From Phascolomyces articulosus (Eukaryota > Mucoromycota > Mucoromycetes > Mucorales > Lichtheimiaceae), in NCBI GenBank assembly GCA_025677815.1, contig JAIXMP010000002.1, positions 1,426,001-1,490,000 of the forward strand: 64,000 bases of DNA, given 5' to 3'. Positions 24,367-35,920 of the stretch are shown in pieces. The notes under the pieces are model-generated. The model was not told the DNA's origin. It searched no databases and worked only from the letters and a program-made list of their open reading frames with translations. The position numbers and the translations under genes are program-made. The first letter of the stretch is position 1; the number at the start of each line of letters is the position of its first letter.

Positions 24367-25973
24367 ATGAAGGTTCAACTTTTGATTGTTTTTGCTTTTG
24401 CTTTCCTTGCTGCTCTTGCCACCGCCGATTCTCTTCAAGACGAAATCGACGCCGCTAGAAAGAAATTCTGTGGTGGTAAATAATAATAATAATAACCACA
24501 ATGGACCTCGACAATGAGAAGCAGTATTAAAAAATAGAATTATCTTTAATAATAAATAAATATAATAGGTATCAGTGTTTCCAAGCCAACCAAAGGTCAA
24601 GTATTTAATAACCCAAAGAAAGTCAAGGTTACTGTCAGTAAGTGGATCATCCCTCTATATTAAAAAAACACACCCACGCACACGTTTCAAACGATTGAAC
24701 CTTATTTAACAACAATCCCTTATTTATTAGAGCGTAAGCCCAACTCTCTTGCTAAAGTCATCAATGCTGTCGATGTAACGTGTCTTTCTATTTTATCATT
24801 CTAATAAAACCACTGGGACTCAATATTAACCTGTTCATTTTTTTTTCATAATAGCTTTACATGGTCAACCAAAATGGTACTGCCAAGTACTTGGGTACTC
24901 CATGGAAGAACTCTTATCAACTCCATACTTCTGCTACCATGACGTAAGAAATACAAAAACATCTTTTCCTTTTTTTCTCTCTCTCTCGCATTGTTGAATG
25001 ATCTTACCTCACTTACACATACTTTTTTTTTTATTACAATAGTGTTGATTTGACCCGTGCTAAGGGTGCCAAATTCCCTCGTCAATATGAATTCCGGTAA
25101 AAGTCAAATATTTTCATTAATTACTATCTATTTAACTTTGTACTATTTTCTAACTTATTACATAATATATCAAACCTGTCAAAAAAAAAACTACATTAGT
25201 GTCTGGGTTCGCAATGAAGCTGGTAAGTTTTTTTTTTAGTGTAGAATAAAAAAGATATAAGCTTTGCCTGGTTTAGATTAGTTTATTAAATAGTTTATGC
25301 TAAACCCTTATTTTTTTATTTCTTTGGTAACGCACAGGCCCTGATTGTACATTGATGTCCAAGGTAAGTTTTAAAAAATATAATATATATGTATATTATT
25401 CATCATGGTATTAATATTCATTGCAATGTTTTCCATGGAATGTGTTTATAGGTTTTCAAGGCCAGATATCCTTCTCATTCCAATGCTGCTGAAGAAGCTG
25501 AAGAACTTGCTCAATTGAGCCCCAACATCGATAAGGGCTGTTTCGGTATCGATATCACCAAGCCTGCTATTGGTGACCATGTCTCTGGTCGTTACCAAGT
25601 TCAAGTTGGTATGTCTTTTTACAACATATAATAAAAAAAACAAAATTCATGGGATATGTATAAAAATGGAAACATCATATTTTAACCCACACAAATATTC
25701 TCTATTTTAGCACACGACAGCGCTTCTCCCGTAGATACTTTGACCAAGGTTGAACTTTTCAAGGTAGATGTTGAAGATCGTCAACCCATCAAGGTTCAAG
25801 AATCATGGGTTGGTGACTCTCTCCTTTACGAATCCTTCAATATCAAGGATAGTCTCAAAGAAGCTGCTACTGATGATGGCAAGGAATATGCTTACTTCTA
25901 CAAGTTGAGCGGTATTACTCAACATGATGAATCTTGTGAATTCTATTCTCATCCTTTCTACATTGATGCTTAG
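24367..25973 (+). CDS. Secreted protein with two similar extracellular domains
   Basis: Nine exons (24367-24475, 24569-24637, 24731-24774, 24855-24943, 25043-25096, 25200-25222, 25338-25363, 25452-25608, 25711-25973) give 277 residues. The start MKVQLLIVFAFAFLAALATA is a clear signal peptide. Two halves begin alike, ISVSKPTKGQVFNNPKKVKV and FGIDITKPAIGDHVSGRYQV, each followed by beta-strand-like text (LYMVNQNGTAKYLG; VELFKVDVEDRQPIKV), suggesting a duplicated immunoglobulin or Kre9-like fold. Four or five cysteines are present. There is no GPI or membrane anchor at the C-terminus. Two exons are only 23 and 26 bp. Codon choice is more C-ending than in neighbouring genes, which may mean high expression. 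I do not recognise a named family; a cell-wall or secreted binding role is a guess. Confidence 0.75.
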
Positions 25974-26148
25974 ATATCATACTCTTCCTCCTCCTTCTCT
26001 CTCTCCTTCTCTCCTCCACTACACACTCGATGTCATTCCATTCATTCTATTTTGATGATTGTTGTAAAACTATTGTAATAATAAATAATAATATAGCAAA
26101 AATCAAAAAAATGTCATTTTTATATATATAAATATTTACATTTGCAAA

Positions 26149-27157
26149 TTAGTCCCAAATCAATTGTCCTTTTTCATTTAAACTAGCGGTTGCTTGAGGG
26201 ACTTTGGAGGATCCTCTTTGTGGTTTTTTACCCCAAGGTGTATTTTTGCCTGCACCTGTACTATAAAATTCATTGATTTTTTGCCGTTCAAGTTCTTTTT
26301 GATGGCGTCGTAATCGCTCGGCTTGAACTGCATCTGCATTGGCTTTGGCTTGTTTACGTTTCGTTGATCTGGTTTGATTTTCTCGTTGTTTCTTTGTTAA
26401 TGCTTCTTCAGTTCTTGGTGCAGAATAAACTATGGGTGGAGGTGGTTTTTTTTTGACGAAAGTTGTTAAAAATTCAAAATTCAATACCTTTCTCTCTTGC
26501 ATCTAATCCAAATCGCTTTTCCCCACTATTACAAAACTTACTTTGCTTTCTACTAGAACCAATGGATTCCCATCCATCCTCTCTTGGCACAGGTTCCCAA
26601 TCCTCTTTTTCTGGTTCAGTCGTAATTCGCATTACGCGTGAATATCTTGGTGTTAAATCCATATGTTCATCCACTTCTCGTGATTCTTTTGTGTTGGTGG
26701 TATTTGCAATACTAGTAGTGAGAGTTTCTGTAGAGGAAGATCCTTCCCCTTTGTCTGTTCTTACTGTTGCAGGTTTGGGTTTCTTGTCATTGTTCTTCTT
26801 GGCCTTTTGTTTGTTATTTTTATTAGGCTGCGATGACGATGAGTCTTTCTGTTGACCATGACCATTTTGTTTCTTTAATGACGACTCAACGCCATCGTTG
26901 GTTTGTTTTTCATTGCTGCTGTTGATATTTGTTGTTGATTCATTAGTCAATGGTGTAGTAGCAGTAACAAGTGGTGTTGATTCTGTCTTTTTTGATTTCC
27001 CTTTCTTTTTTTTCTTCTTCGACTTTTTCGATCCCGATTCACTAGCTCCTGTTGGGTTGTTATTATTCTCATTAGGCTCAAGAGAACTCGATCGATAAAA
27101 GTAAATGAAAATGATAGGTAAGAATAGAACACATAATAGACCCAGCTCTTGATACAT
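26149..27157 (-). CDS. Single-pass membrane-anchored, lysine-rich protein of unknown function
   Basis: Two minus-strand exons (27157-26488 and 26429-26149) give 316 residues. The N-terminus has one hydrophobic helix (LGLLCVLFLPIIFIYFY, residues about 5-21) followed by Arg, so a signal anchor with a large cytosolic tail is likely. The middle is low complexity: a Lys run after SGSKKS, then Ser/Thr/Asn/Gln-rich text. The conserved-looking parts are EKEDWEPVPREDGWESIG, a charged helix ALTKKQRENQTRSTKRK to RLRRHQKELERQKI, and the C-terminal LNEKGQLIWD. The 58-bp intron joins REK to VYSAPRTEE in phase. The ATG at 27157 is the first one before the helix. No family name is recognised; it converges with the secreted-protein gene 175 bp away. 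Confidence 0.72.
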
Positions 27158-27428
27158 GATAGGTGAAGGAGACAAAGAAAGGAGTATGCTCTTTTTTTTT
27201 GTTCGTGTATGGCGAATTTAAAAAAGTGCTTGGATTTTGCGTAGTTACCATCCAATTAAACTTTACCAAATATTCGCCTTTAAAAAACTCCTCCACTTTT
27301 AGGACTTTTTTTATCTACTATTCTAACCCGAAAAAAGATATTTAATAGAAGCTCTAGGGTATGAAGCAGATGATGTTGGTACAGATAGTGGGATTTTATA
27401 AATATGTATATGTTTTTTGGGAATATTG
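27158..27428. other. Short spacer
   Basis: Promoter side of the membrane-anchored protein gene and 3' side of the decayed gene. Nothing else visible. Confidence 0.5.
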
Positions 27429-29461
27429 TTAGAAGGTATAAAACCATCGACTGGTAATTGGATGATATTTTTCGTCTTTGGCTGATTTCTCGCTGTTCAA
27501 AGCAGAAGATAAGTAATCGCCAATGAAGGGTTGGCTTTTTTTCGTCACAGAAGCATAACCAGATATAACTTCATTGGGATTATCAATGTCGCCCTGGCCG
27601 TTACTATCTATACTCTCATCACCAGCTTCGGTTTTTACAGGAGCCATGTGTATTTTTTCTCACATGCTAGGTTGATAGATATTATCATCCCATTAATTCC
27701 AAAGTGAATATTCTTCAGATGTTCAATATAAATTTGACGATGCAATACCTTCATTCAAAACAATTGAAAAAGAAATTGAACGTATGTTTTATACAAGTTT
27801 CCTAATACCATTGAAGTTCTTTGTTTTTGAAGTGAATTGATTAGGTAAGTACAGTCACCTGGCACACACACCATGGCTGCTATTCGAAGGTCCATCAAAA
27901 TATCTTGAGCAAAATCAACAGCAGAAAGGTGGAAACCTTACCAGTATGACAGAAGACGACAACACGAAGCTGGTGTACAATTTTTTCATTGTTACCACCT
28001 TCTGAAGCAAGTCGAACCAGGATGTATTTCATACATTTTGGAGATCTTGTTCATTTTTCTGCCAATTCTTTGCCTCCAATACTGTCTTCTTCGTTATAAC
28101 CATGCTTGGCTAAACTATACTAGAGAATTTCTTTTGAAATGATAGGGTTGGGGTTTGATCCCAATATTTTATATTGAACAGAGCCATCTGATTCCCGGCT
28201 GTCTTTATTAATATATGTTAGTGGTGCTACTGACTGTTGAGGATTTTTAAGTATAAAAGAAAATAGGTAAGTATCAAATATATCCCATTATTTTATAATT
28301 GATCAGTCCTATAATATTCTCCATGTACCTTGGAGCATCTGCATCAAAGTTATCAGAGAAGAGGTCAATGGCTCGGTAAACCCGCATAATTAAACATCTT
28401 TCTTTACCATGGCAAGCAACTTTTTGAATACGTAACACCTCACCGATATGCGCAAAAAAGCATATCAATAATGTAACATGTCGTCCTAATTGGCACCGAA
28501 TTCTTCATCTGGGTGAAATTGTTCATTTTCGACCACATCTCATATTTTATCAAGGCCAGTCTATAATATAGTTATTACATTGATTAATGTTTGTGCATCT
28601 CTAGTGGATTGCATTTATCAATAAAAAAAAATGATGTAATTTTTTCATGAGATCAGTGGTTTGTTCCAAGAGCGAAACACCTTTGACTGCTAGAAGTTGT
28701 TCCTTCGTGAACACTTTTTTCCAGCAACTGTCCGCCAAGTTGATGATAAACGACTGTGAAGCTCTAAAAACCAATATGTGAACTACATCCGCTACAAAAG
28801 GAGGATAATATCATGCTAAATATAGGGGGATAAGCCTCTGCCCTGTTTCATGATTCTGTGTTTTTTGTGAATTGATAAATTTCGCCGTTATCATCAATAA
28901 TACTGTCTTCAATTTCCCTTTGCTAAACCCATGCCAGCAAATTATTTTCGAATGTCATCCAACTTTCAACCGACAACAACGTCTGTATAAAGATAAATGC
29001 AATAACAAGAAAAAAGAAGAATACAAAAAAAGTGACATACATCTTTTATATGCGTCTTCAGCAGCAGGAGATGAAGCAAAGTTCCAAGAAATATTAGATT
29101 GGTTAAGCTACATAAATCAGTAATAAACAGATATAACTTGATCAGATCAATGTAACGACTTTATTTATTGTCCTTGACACGCTGGATCTTATTAAGCTTT
29201 TAAAAAGAGATTGTGCATATATACCCTCCTGTGTGGAACGTGAATTTATAATAGTATTGTATTATTTAATATTCAGGTATACCAAGGTAATGTGTAGTAT
29301 AATAGAGAAGTGCGAATGTCGGTCATCCTTCTTTCTGAAAAGCATGACAACTGTTTTAGAAAGAGGTGTGGCGGTAGGTCCATTAATAGTAATATGCCTT
29401 CATCTTGGGAAAATGCATAATTCATCAATATAGCTGTATCTTCATCTTCGATGAGTCGCAT
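27429..29461 (-). pseudogene. Decayed multi-exon gene of unknown family
   Basis: Several minus-strand stretches are protein-like but broken. In 5' to 3' order: a 62-codon stretch starting at 29461 (MRLIEDEDTAILMNYAF); SIIDDNGEIYQFTKNTES near 28905-28860, followed by a stop; DVVHILVFRASQSFIINLAD to TTDLMKKLHH near 28795-28655; GEVLRIQKVACHGKERCLI to RYMENIIGL (28468-28274); VQYKILGSNPNPIISKEIL near 28210-28120, then an in-frame TAG and SLAKHGYNEEDSIGGKEL; and a last block ending at 27429 (NPNEVISGYASVTKKSQPF). Stops and at least one frameshift lie between them. It may be an old transposon-borne gene or a host gene in decay. I cannot name the family. Confidence 0.5.
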
Positions 29462-29872
29462 TGTATAGAGGGAAAAAGTGTTTGATATCCAATAATAATG
29501 AATAAATCAAACAAGAAAATAATACATACAGTACCTAATTAATCTGGCATTCATCATCGCTATCCTAACATGGCATGAAGATTTCTAAGTCACAGATGAT
29601 AAGAGAGCATCCGTTCTTTTTTTTTTGTAAATGTAGTAGTATATAGTACACGTATAGATAAATAAAAAGAAAGGAAAAAAAAAAGGACTGTTGCGTGTGC
29701 ATGTGTGTGTATAGATATATATGTATGTGTGCGTGTGTTAATTTTTTTTTGAGGAAGTTGTTACTAATAGAAAATCAAGTATAAAGGAAGAAAAAATATA
29801 GTGAAGATAGATATTTACTATAAAGGATCAAAAGGGTAAAAGATAGTAGTAGTATTTATACGTTCGAGTCAT
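29462..29872. other. Spacer and 3' flank of NMN adenylyltransferase gene
   Basis: AT-rich with a GT-rich run at about 29690-29740. No gene seen. Confidence 0.5.
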
Positions 29873-31458
29873 TTATAATGGATCAGGCTTGGCTTTGTAT
29901 AATTTATTTTCGTGGATATAATCGATAACTGGATTGGGTGATAAATATTTGATCGACATGTCTCGTTTTATAAATAATCTAGAATCAAATTTTTACGGGT
30001 GAGTTCTCCTTTTTTCAACTATACATAGAACAAGAATGCCATAGAATAATAGATATTTACCGAACTTTGGTTGAACTAATATCATTATGAATCAACTGCT
30101 TAATGACTGTAACGTTCATCTGTTAAAAAAATGATCTGTAAGCGAACAAGGTAAATTTGTTTCTCCAGTTATTTTTGAAAAAGATGAATGAGCTTACCCT
30201 ATGTTGATAAAGGATGTCATGTGAAAGCAAGAATCCATATACATCTGTTCCGGTTCTCTCTATAATATATAATTACAAGATGGTTAAACTTTGGATCTTG
30301 ATCTACATCCAAAAAATTACAAACATATAACCAATTTCATACCGATGATGACGCAACCGTAATGACCCACAATATGATGTAACTATGGTATTTGAATTAG
30401 TAAGATAGAAAAAAAAATCCTCCCATCGATTTAATCCATCATTTATATATACTTACATCCTTTGGAGCCCATACACCTGGATGGCCAAATGATGCAATCA
30501 AATCACCACCTGCTAAAAGCATAATCTTTATTTTTCGTTGTTCTCCTATTATATTGGTCAAAAACAATCCAAAAAAGTTAACCAACTATGTCCCACTTTT
30601 TTTAATATTCCCAAATATGAAAAAAAATTACAAGCCTTGACAGGACCCTTATTTTCTTTGTTCCACTTTACCACTCTTTGTACGAATTCCTCCACCAGCG
30701 ATATTTAATTCATGATCAAAATGATCCAATACAACAGCAGTTCGTTGATAAGAACCTTGTCGAGGTTCCCAAGAATCTACCATTAACCAATCTGAAGTGG
30801 TGTTGACAGCTAATGTACACATTGTTACTCGATGTTTTGCTTGAGCTAATCCTTCCTTCATATATGCATCGGATACTGGGGAATAATAACCTGCCAGCAG
30901 TTCATATTCATTCCGTTCCTTAAAATGATCTTGTGCCATTTCTATTATAATATTTTTATTTTTTATTTTTTTACCCAAAAAAAAATAGAGATGAGTCATC
31001 TATTTTGCTTAGCCGTATCCTCCTTTCATAAAAGGCCCTCTTCCCCAATCGCACAAAGTTACCAATAATATATCTTACCAAACATCCGTAAGTGAAGATA
31101 CGTAATAGGTGAAAAAGAACCACATGCAACTAATACAAGTGGTGTTTTACTGTCATCTATGTATAGAAGATATATAGATATATATAGATATATATAATAT
31201 GTTGTCAGATATAATTCCCTAGCAATACTTTCACCTTTGGCTTTTCTTCCTTCTTCCCGCAGCACAACCTCCTTTTTTTTCTCGCTTTTGAAAGCAGAAT
31301 AGGATGGAAAGCATTTTTTAACCTTTCATGGTATTGGGTAATTTGTGTCGAGGAAAAACATATTCGTCTTGGAAAGCATTATCGATGGAATCAACAACTC
31401 CTGAAGGTTGATCGTTTGTTGTTGTATTTTTAGATTGTTGAGTATTTTTATTATCCAT
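29873..31458 (-). CDS. NMA1: Nicotinamide/nicotinate mononucleotide adenylyltransferase
   Basis: Makes NAD (or its deamido form) from NMN/NaMN and ATP. Eight minus-strand exons (31458-31323, 31156-31079, 30941-30672, 30545-30457, 30382-30343, 30259-30198, 30119-30061, 29978-29873) encode 279 residues. The nucleotidyltransferase signature GSFSPITYLHLRMF (residues 58-71) holds the Thr-x-x-His of the eukaryotic type, and NDISSTKVR (237-245) is the ISSTxxR phosphate-binding motif. Between them are SPVSDAYMKEGLAQAKHRV, the SDWLMVDSWE block and LLAGGDLIASFGHPGVW, all in the order of human NMNATs. The N-terminal 45 residues are polar and not conserved, as in yeast Nma1/2. It is transcribed divergently from the TEN1 candidate across 254 bp. 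Confidence 0.93.
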
Positions 31459-31712
31459 CGTTGAAATGAATTTTTTAAAAGTAAAACAAGATATTATTTT
31501 TTCCCCTTGGTTCTGGTTTAAGATGCGGGAAAGTAAAACGCGAAAGGTTTTAGAAAGTGAAAGAGAGAGAAAGAAATAAAAATAAAGAGCGTTAATAAGA
31601 GATTATTATAAGGTTGGTAATCAACAGAAAGATCAAGATTTTGTTTTGTTAATTGGTTTCGAACAGCGCCTATCTTATTGCCACCGTTTTGTCAGATCTT
31701 TTTTTTTCCATT
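31459..31712. promoter_or_regulatory. Shared bidirectional promoter, NMN adenylyltransferase / TEN1 candidate
   Basis: Only 254 bp separate the two start codons, so both promoters must lie here. Purine-rich (GAGAGAGAAAG-like) sequence near 31560-31580 is the only obvious feature; no TATA box is clear. Confidence 0.55.
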
Positions 31713-32309
31713 ATGGAAGAAAATAACGTCATCCCTTCAGGCGAATTAATACTTCATTTAAATGAAATCACAAACGATCCAAAAGCCAATGTGGGTCGAT
31801 CGGTGAGAGTGAAAGGCTTGTAGGTATTTTTAATTATGCTTCTTTAACACGTTTTTATTATGTTTCTTTGAATTCTCACATAAAAAAAATGAAATACACT
31901 TTCCTATATTTATTCGTGTAATATTTTCCCCACATTTTATAAGCTTAAAAGAATTTAATCCTGCTACGAATCGAGCCATATTAGAATATAAAGATGCCAT
32001 TTTACATATGAATACAGATATAATTCATCCATTTCCATTTGAACTTGGTAAATTAATAGAATGTATTGGAGAACTCAATCATGATGAGGTAAATGGACGA
32101 ATTATTATAATGTGATGATGGATAATTATTAACGTTTTAATTGTTACCAATAGCAACAAGAAATAATACTTCGACCTCATATTGCAAGAGATATTGATAC
32201 ATTAGATATGAAATTATTTGAAAAGGCTGGCCAATTTAAACGTCAATATCTGGAAAGATTAAAATCAGCCACTGCCACCCCTTCAAACAGCAGTAACGAT
32301 AATAAATAA
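31713..32309 (+). CDS. TEN1: Candidate TEN1, CST telomere complex subunit
   Basis: Three exons (31713-31819, 31944-32088, 32154-32309) give 135 residues, the size of TEN1, a single OB-fold protein of the Cdc13/CTC1-Stn1-Ten1 complex at telomere ends. The order of motifs fits TEN1: a start IPSGELILHLNEI, then GRSVRVKGF, AILEYKDAILHM, PFPFELGKLIECIGELNHDE, and an R-rich end LRPHIARDIDTLDMKLFEKA with GQFKRQYLERL. The GELxxxx block followed by a final helix is what I recall from human TEN1. TEN1 sequences diverge fast, so the call rests on size, OB-strand pattern and these motifs. RPA-like or other small OB-fold proteins remain possible. Confidence 0.65.
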
Positions 32310-33063
32310 TATCATCTTTATAAAATATACCATTCGTGTACACACATATAATTTGTAAAAAGAAATAAAACATCAAAACCTAATTTATAAACTTTATAAA
32401 AAGACCCCATGATGACAATAAGATATGTGCATGAAAATACTTCAATTTTTAGACTAATGCAATAACAACTTATTAAAGTGACGCGATGTGTGAATGCATG
32501 AGATTTTGGTCACATAATATTTGATTACCACGCGTTTCTCTAACTAAACTTTGTACTATTATTTCAAAAACAGGGAACTCTGGATAATAATGTAATTATT
32601 GTTTATTTGACATTATAGAAACTATGCGGACAGATCATTTGGGTTTTATCATGTGGGTTTCTTGATTGTATGGAACATATTATATAGGGATACTGATAAT
32701 CCTCTCGCCATTCTATTGCGTGCCTTGACCTTGATCATATGAAATGAGCGTTCCACCGAAAAGATATTATTTAAAGTAATACGTAGCCAATAGATTAAAT
32801 AAACAAGAAGGAAAAGGTGTATATTAATTTTAAATACCATTTGTTTATTCAAATATATAATAAACAACAATAGCAAAACAAGAAGGAAAAGAACTTGATA
32901 AAGTACTGTTCATCTTCTCTCCTTGTTAATTTCGTATCAACAAGAAGAACACACCCAACACTCTCTCTCTTCTCTCTTTATATTCTAACCTGTTTTTTTT
33001 TATTCAACATTCAAAGAGGGCATTTATTACATTGCGCATATGTTGTTGTAGTAAGCTTTGTTG
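32310..33063. other. Spacer between TEN1 candidate and secreted peptide gene
   Basis: AT-rich with a (CT)n run near 32960-32980. No gene seen. Confidence 0.5.
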
Positions 33064-33228
33064 TTAATCACGAGGAGTAATAGCTTGGTCAGCATAAGGT
33101 GTATATCCACCATCACCAGGATTACGTTTCGTTAATGTGGTATCGACAGGTTGAGCAGACACGGATGCGATTGATAAAGACAAAACAATAAGAGCAGCCA
33201 ATGTCGTGGCAAGATGATGATAATGCAT
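33064..33228 (-). CDS. Small secreted peptide precursor (54 aa) with dibasic site
   Basis: A single uninterrupted minus-strand frame of 54 codons. The first 25 residues (MHYHHLATTLAALIVLSLSI then ASVSA) form a good signal peptide with an AxA-like cleavage site before QPVD. Ten residues later comes Lys-Arg (residues 34-35, in TLTKRNPGDGG), a Kex2-type site. The rest, NPGDGGYTPYADQAITPRD, is 19 residues long and rich in Gly, Pro and Tyr. No cysteines and no transmembrane segment. Matching neither a known mating factor nor a hydrophobin that I recognise, it could be a processed signalling peptide or a small wall protein. An ATG with A/T-rich leader and a normal stop support it as a real gene. 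Confidence 0.55.
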   Translation of the reverse strand: MHYHHLATTLAALIVLSLSIASVSAQPVDTTLTKRNPGDGGYTPYADQAITPRD

Positions 33229-34340
33229 TTTTTGAACAAGCGGTAGTATTAAAGAAATATTGTTTGGTGGAGAAAGAAAAGAAAAGTGAAAGAAAGGATT
33301 CTGTGAAGATTTTTTTTTTTTTTTTGATGTGAGTCTTTTTATTTAAAGGAAATGTAAGACTAGGGTTCATTAACCTCTATAAGGAGTCCTTTTTTTTTCT
33401 ATTCCCCTTGAACGTCTCCGTAAAATATTCTAATATTAGTATATTTTTTTCTCATATAATGTCGAATATGTGTGTGTTTGCACCTTACACCTCGCTCTAT
33501 GTGGTACTATCCCTTACTTTGCTCTTTCCTTTCATATCCCATTCGATTCGTTGTTATTATTTTAAATTTTATTGAATTTTTAGTCCAACCTTCCATCAAT
33601 ATTGACTTTTTTAACGAAAAAAAGGGGCGAAAGAATAATAACTGTTATCATCCATCATAGATGATCAACTTACTCATTTTTACTATATTTATATTAATAA
33701 CCAAAACGAATAAAGAGTAGTGTGGCGGTGTGTGGGGAATAACAATCAATATGGTAACCTAAAACATTATTACATACGATATTTATCAATGATTTTCTTT
33801 TTTATTAGACCAATCTTCACGCAACCATCTAGCAGTGATCAGGGAGAGATTCAGTGTTAAGATACTTACGTATTTAATAAAAGGAGATGAATAGCCAAAA
33901 AAAAAAAATTCCAGACTTTATACTTTTTTATTTATACCAAGTTTTTCTTTGTCTAGTCATTCAGAAACCCTATCGTTCTTTTTTCATTATTATTCGAATC
34001 GACTTGGATCAAGTCTAGACCAACAATACTGGACCTTTTTATTCTATGATTATTGTTATTTTTATTTCAGGTAAGTCATAGTGTACACTAATAAATGCAT
34101 ATCATTATACACGCCCCCCCCCCAAAAAAAAATATAAAAACAAAAACACCTGCACTGGTCTGTCGGTTAATTGTTCATTTTTGGAGGGAAAAACGATTGC
34201 GATGTCTGAGAGTAAATGATTCATAAAAAGGTGGAATAATAATAAATGAAATATACAATAGGATGAAGAAAGGGTGACATATATATATATATATATACAA
34301 AAGTAACGATAAGTTGTAGTGTTTTTATAAAACTTGATTT
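33229..34340. other. Spacer, nothing recognised
   Basis: Promoter side of the secreted peptide gene, with poly-T/poly-A tracts and a C9 homopolymer near 34114. A TA run near 34280-34298. No gene seen. Confidence 0.5.
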
Positions 34341-35920
34341 TCAATGTAAATGTCGAAAGGTATCAGTAATCCACTGCTGCATCGTTTCGTAACTTCGAAT
34401 ATGTGGTTTTTCTTTCTCGAGTTCCGTCCATCCAGTATAATCCACGGTATCAATAACGTCTCCACCGTCCTCTTCCTTTTGTTGTTCGTCTTGGGATTGT
34501 TCTGATACTTTATTCTTTTCATGTTGCTGTTTCTGCCACTGTGGTTGCTGTCGTCGTTCTTTTTCAGTAATTTTGGTTTGTCCCTTGCGCCTTTAATTTA
34601 TAACATGTATATAAATAAACGATAAAGTTATCATGATGGTGAATTTAAAAAACCTATTGAGATTTTGCATAAGATCAAGAAAATTACTTACATTTCTTTT
34701 TTCTCTATGCGTGCGAGTTGAGAAGCAGACCTCATCATTACTTTTACAAAATCATTCTTTTCCGCATGAGGCTACAAATGGATGATAATGTCAATATTGT
34801 CATTACTTTGTATATATATATATAAAGGCCTCATCTATGATAACTAACTATAGAAATAATAATTATACGTACAGAGATCATGGATAATATTATACTTTTA
34901 CTCGATATTAAAGAATAGATTGATTGTGTAAGTGATAAAATATCTTCATCCTGCTCCTTGTGTAAGGTATGACCTGACCTTTCACTATGAACCTTTTCGA
35001 TAACTGTCATGTTAATAGTTAGCAATATGAGTAAAGTATAATTCATGTTAACCTTTCTCCTTCACCTTGCGTTAAACCGCTTTTACAAAACATACAATTA
35101 TAAACTCGATTTGAATTTGATATGATGGTGATGTGGCAATTTTCAGAGCTATATCCAAGTAAACTTTGAATTGCCTATTTGCTTTTTTGATAAGTAAAAA
35201 AAAAAGGTAACCATAGACACTTTTTCTACTCTACATTTTATCATTCTCCATGTAATCATTTCTGTGTGTTTTTATATATTTACCTTCAACTCAATGTCAT
35301 ATCCGCCCAATTCCCTACGACATAATATTCCTTTATGTATCCATGGTCTGAAATCACGCGAATCGGTGTAAAGACTGGCATATTTGACCCAAACGCAACC
35401 ATAACCAGCTGCTTGTTTACTACCCGGTTGAAGTGTATCAAATGAAGTTGATATGCATACCACATATTGTGCATTTTCAATATCAATATCCGATTCCTAG
35501 ACATGATGTAATGTCAATATCATATATCATACAAACAGTGCCATTAAACCTTCCGTTCATCTTCCAAAAAAAAAAAAAAACAGTTGTTCGTGTCATTTTC
35601 GTGTTTTAATTTTCTTTATAGCTTACTGTGGAAGGTGTCGATTGCGTTGTTTCCTGCTCCATTTGTTGATTTCTTGTCTTTATGAGTTTTTTAATTCGAT
35701 CATATTCTTCTTTAAGCTTTCTTTCAATTTCTGGTTTTGCTTTTTTTTTAAAAAATAGAAAGATTGACGAGATGTTAGTTTAAGAAGTATAATTATAAAG
35801 GTATTTGTAGTTTGTATATATATATATGCTTGCATTCCATAAAAGCCGTTGTGAATTAGAAAGAAATATATTACCTTCACCATTGCGTCTAGATCTTAGA
35901 CTCTGTTTTGTACGTGCCAT
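34341..35920 (-). CDS. RNase H-like fold protein with altered catalytic residues
   Basis: Seven minus-strand exons (35920-35875, 35739-35627, 35496-35284, 35174-35066, 35003-34873, 34771-34692, 34590-34341) give 313 residues in one open frame. The middle reads like an RNase H domain: first strand VVCISTSFDT (Asp73) with KQAAGYGCVWVKY, a helix start GYDIELKAIQSLLGY (Glu122), strand CHITIISNSNRVYN, and a last helix SPHAEKNDFVKVMMRSASQLA. In active RNase H the third and fourth acidic residues would sit at Asn144 and about Ser219; both are not Asp. The N-terminus is basic (MARTKQSLRSRR) and the C-terminus is Gln/Glu/Lys-rich. It may be a domesticated, non-catalytic descendant of a retroelement or host RNase H. 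The fold call is mine, from pattern only. Confidence 0.55.

Noticed and set aside
28141..28160. Telomere-like TAGGGTTGGGGTTT string
   Set aside because: Single occurrence inside a coding-like pseudogene block, with no tandem array; not an interstitial telomere.
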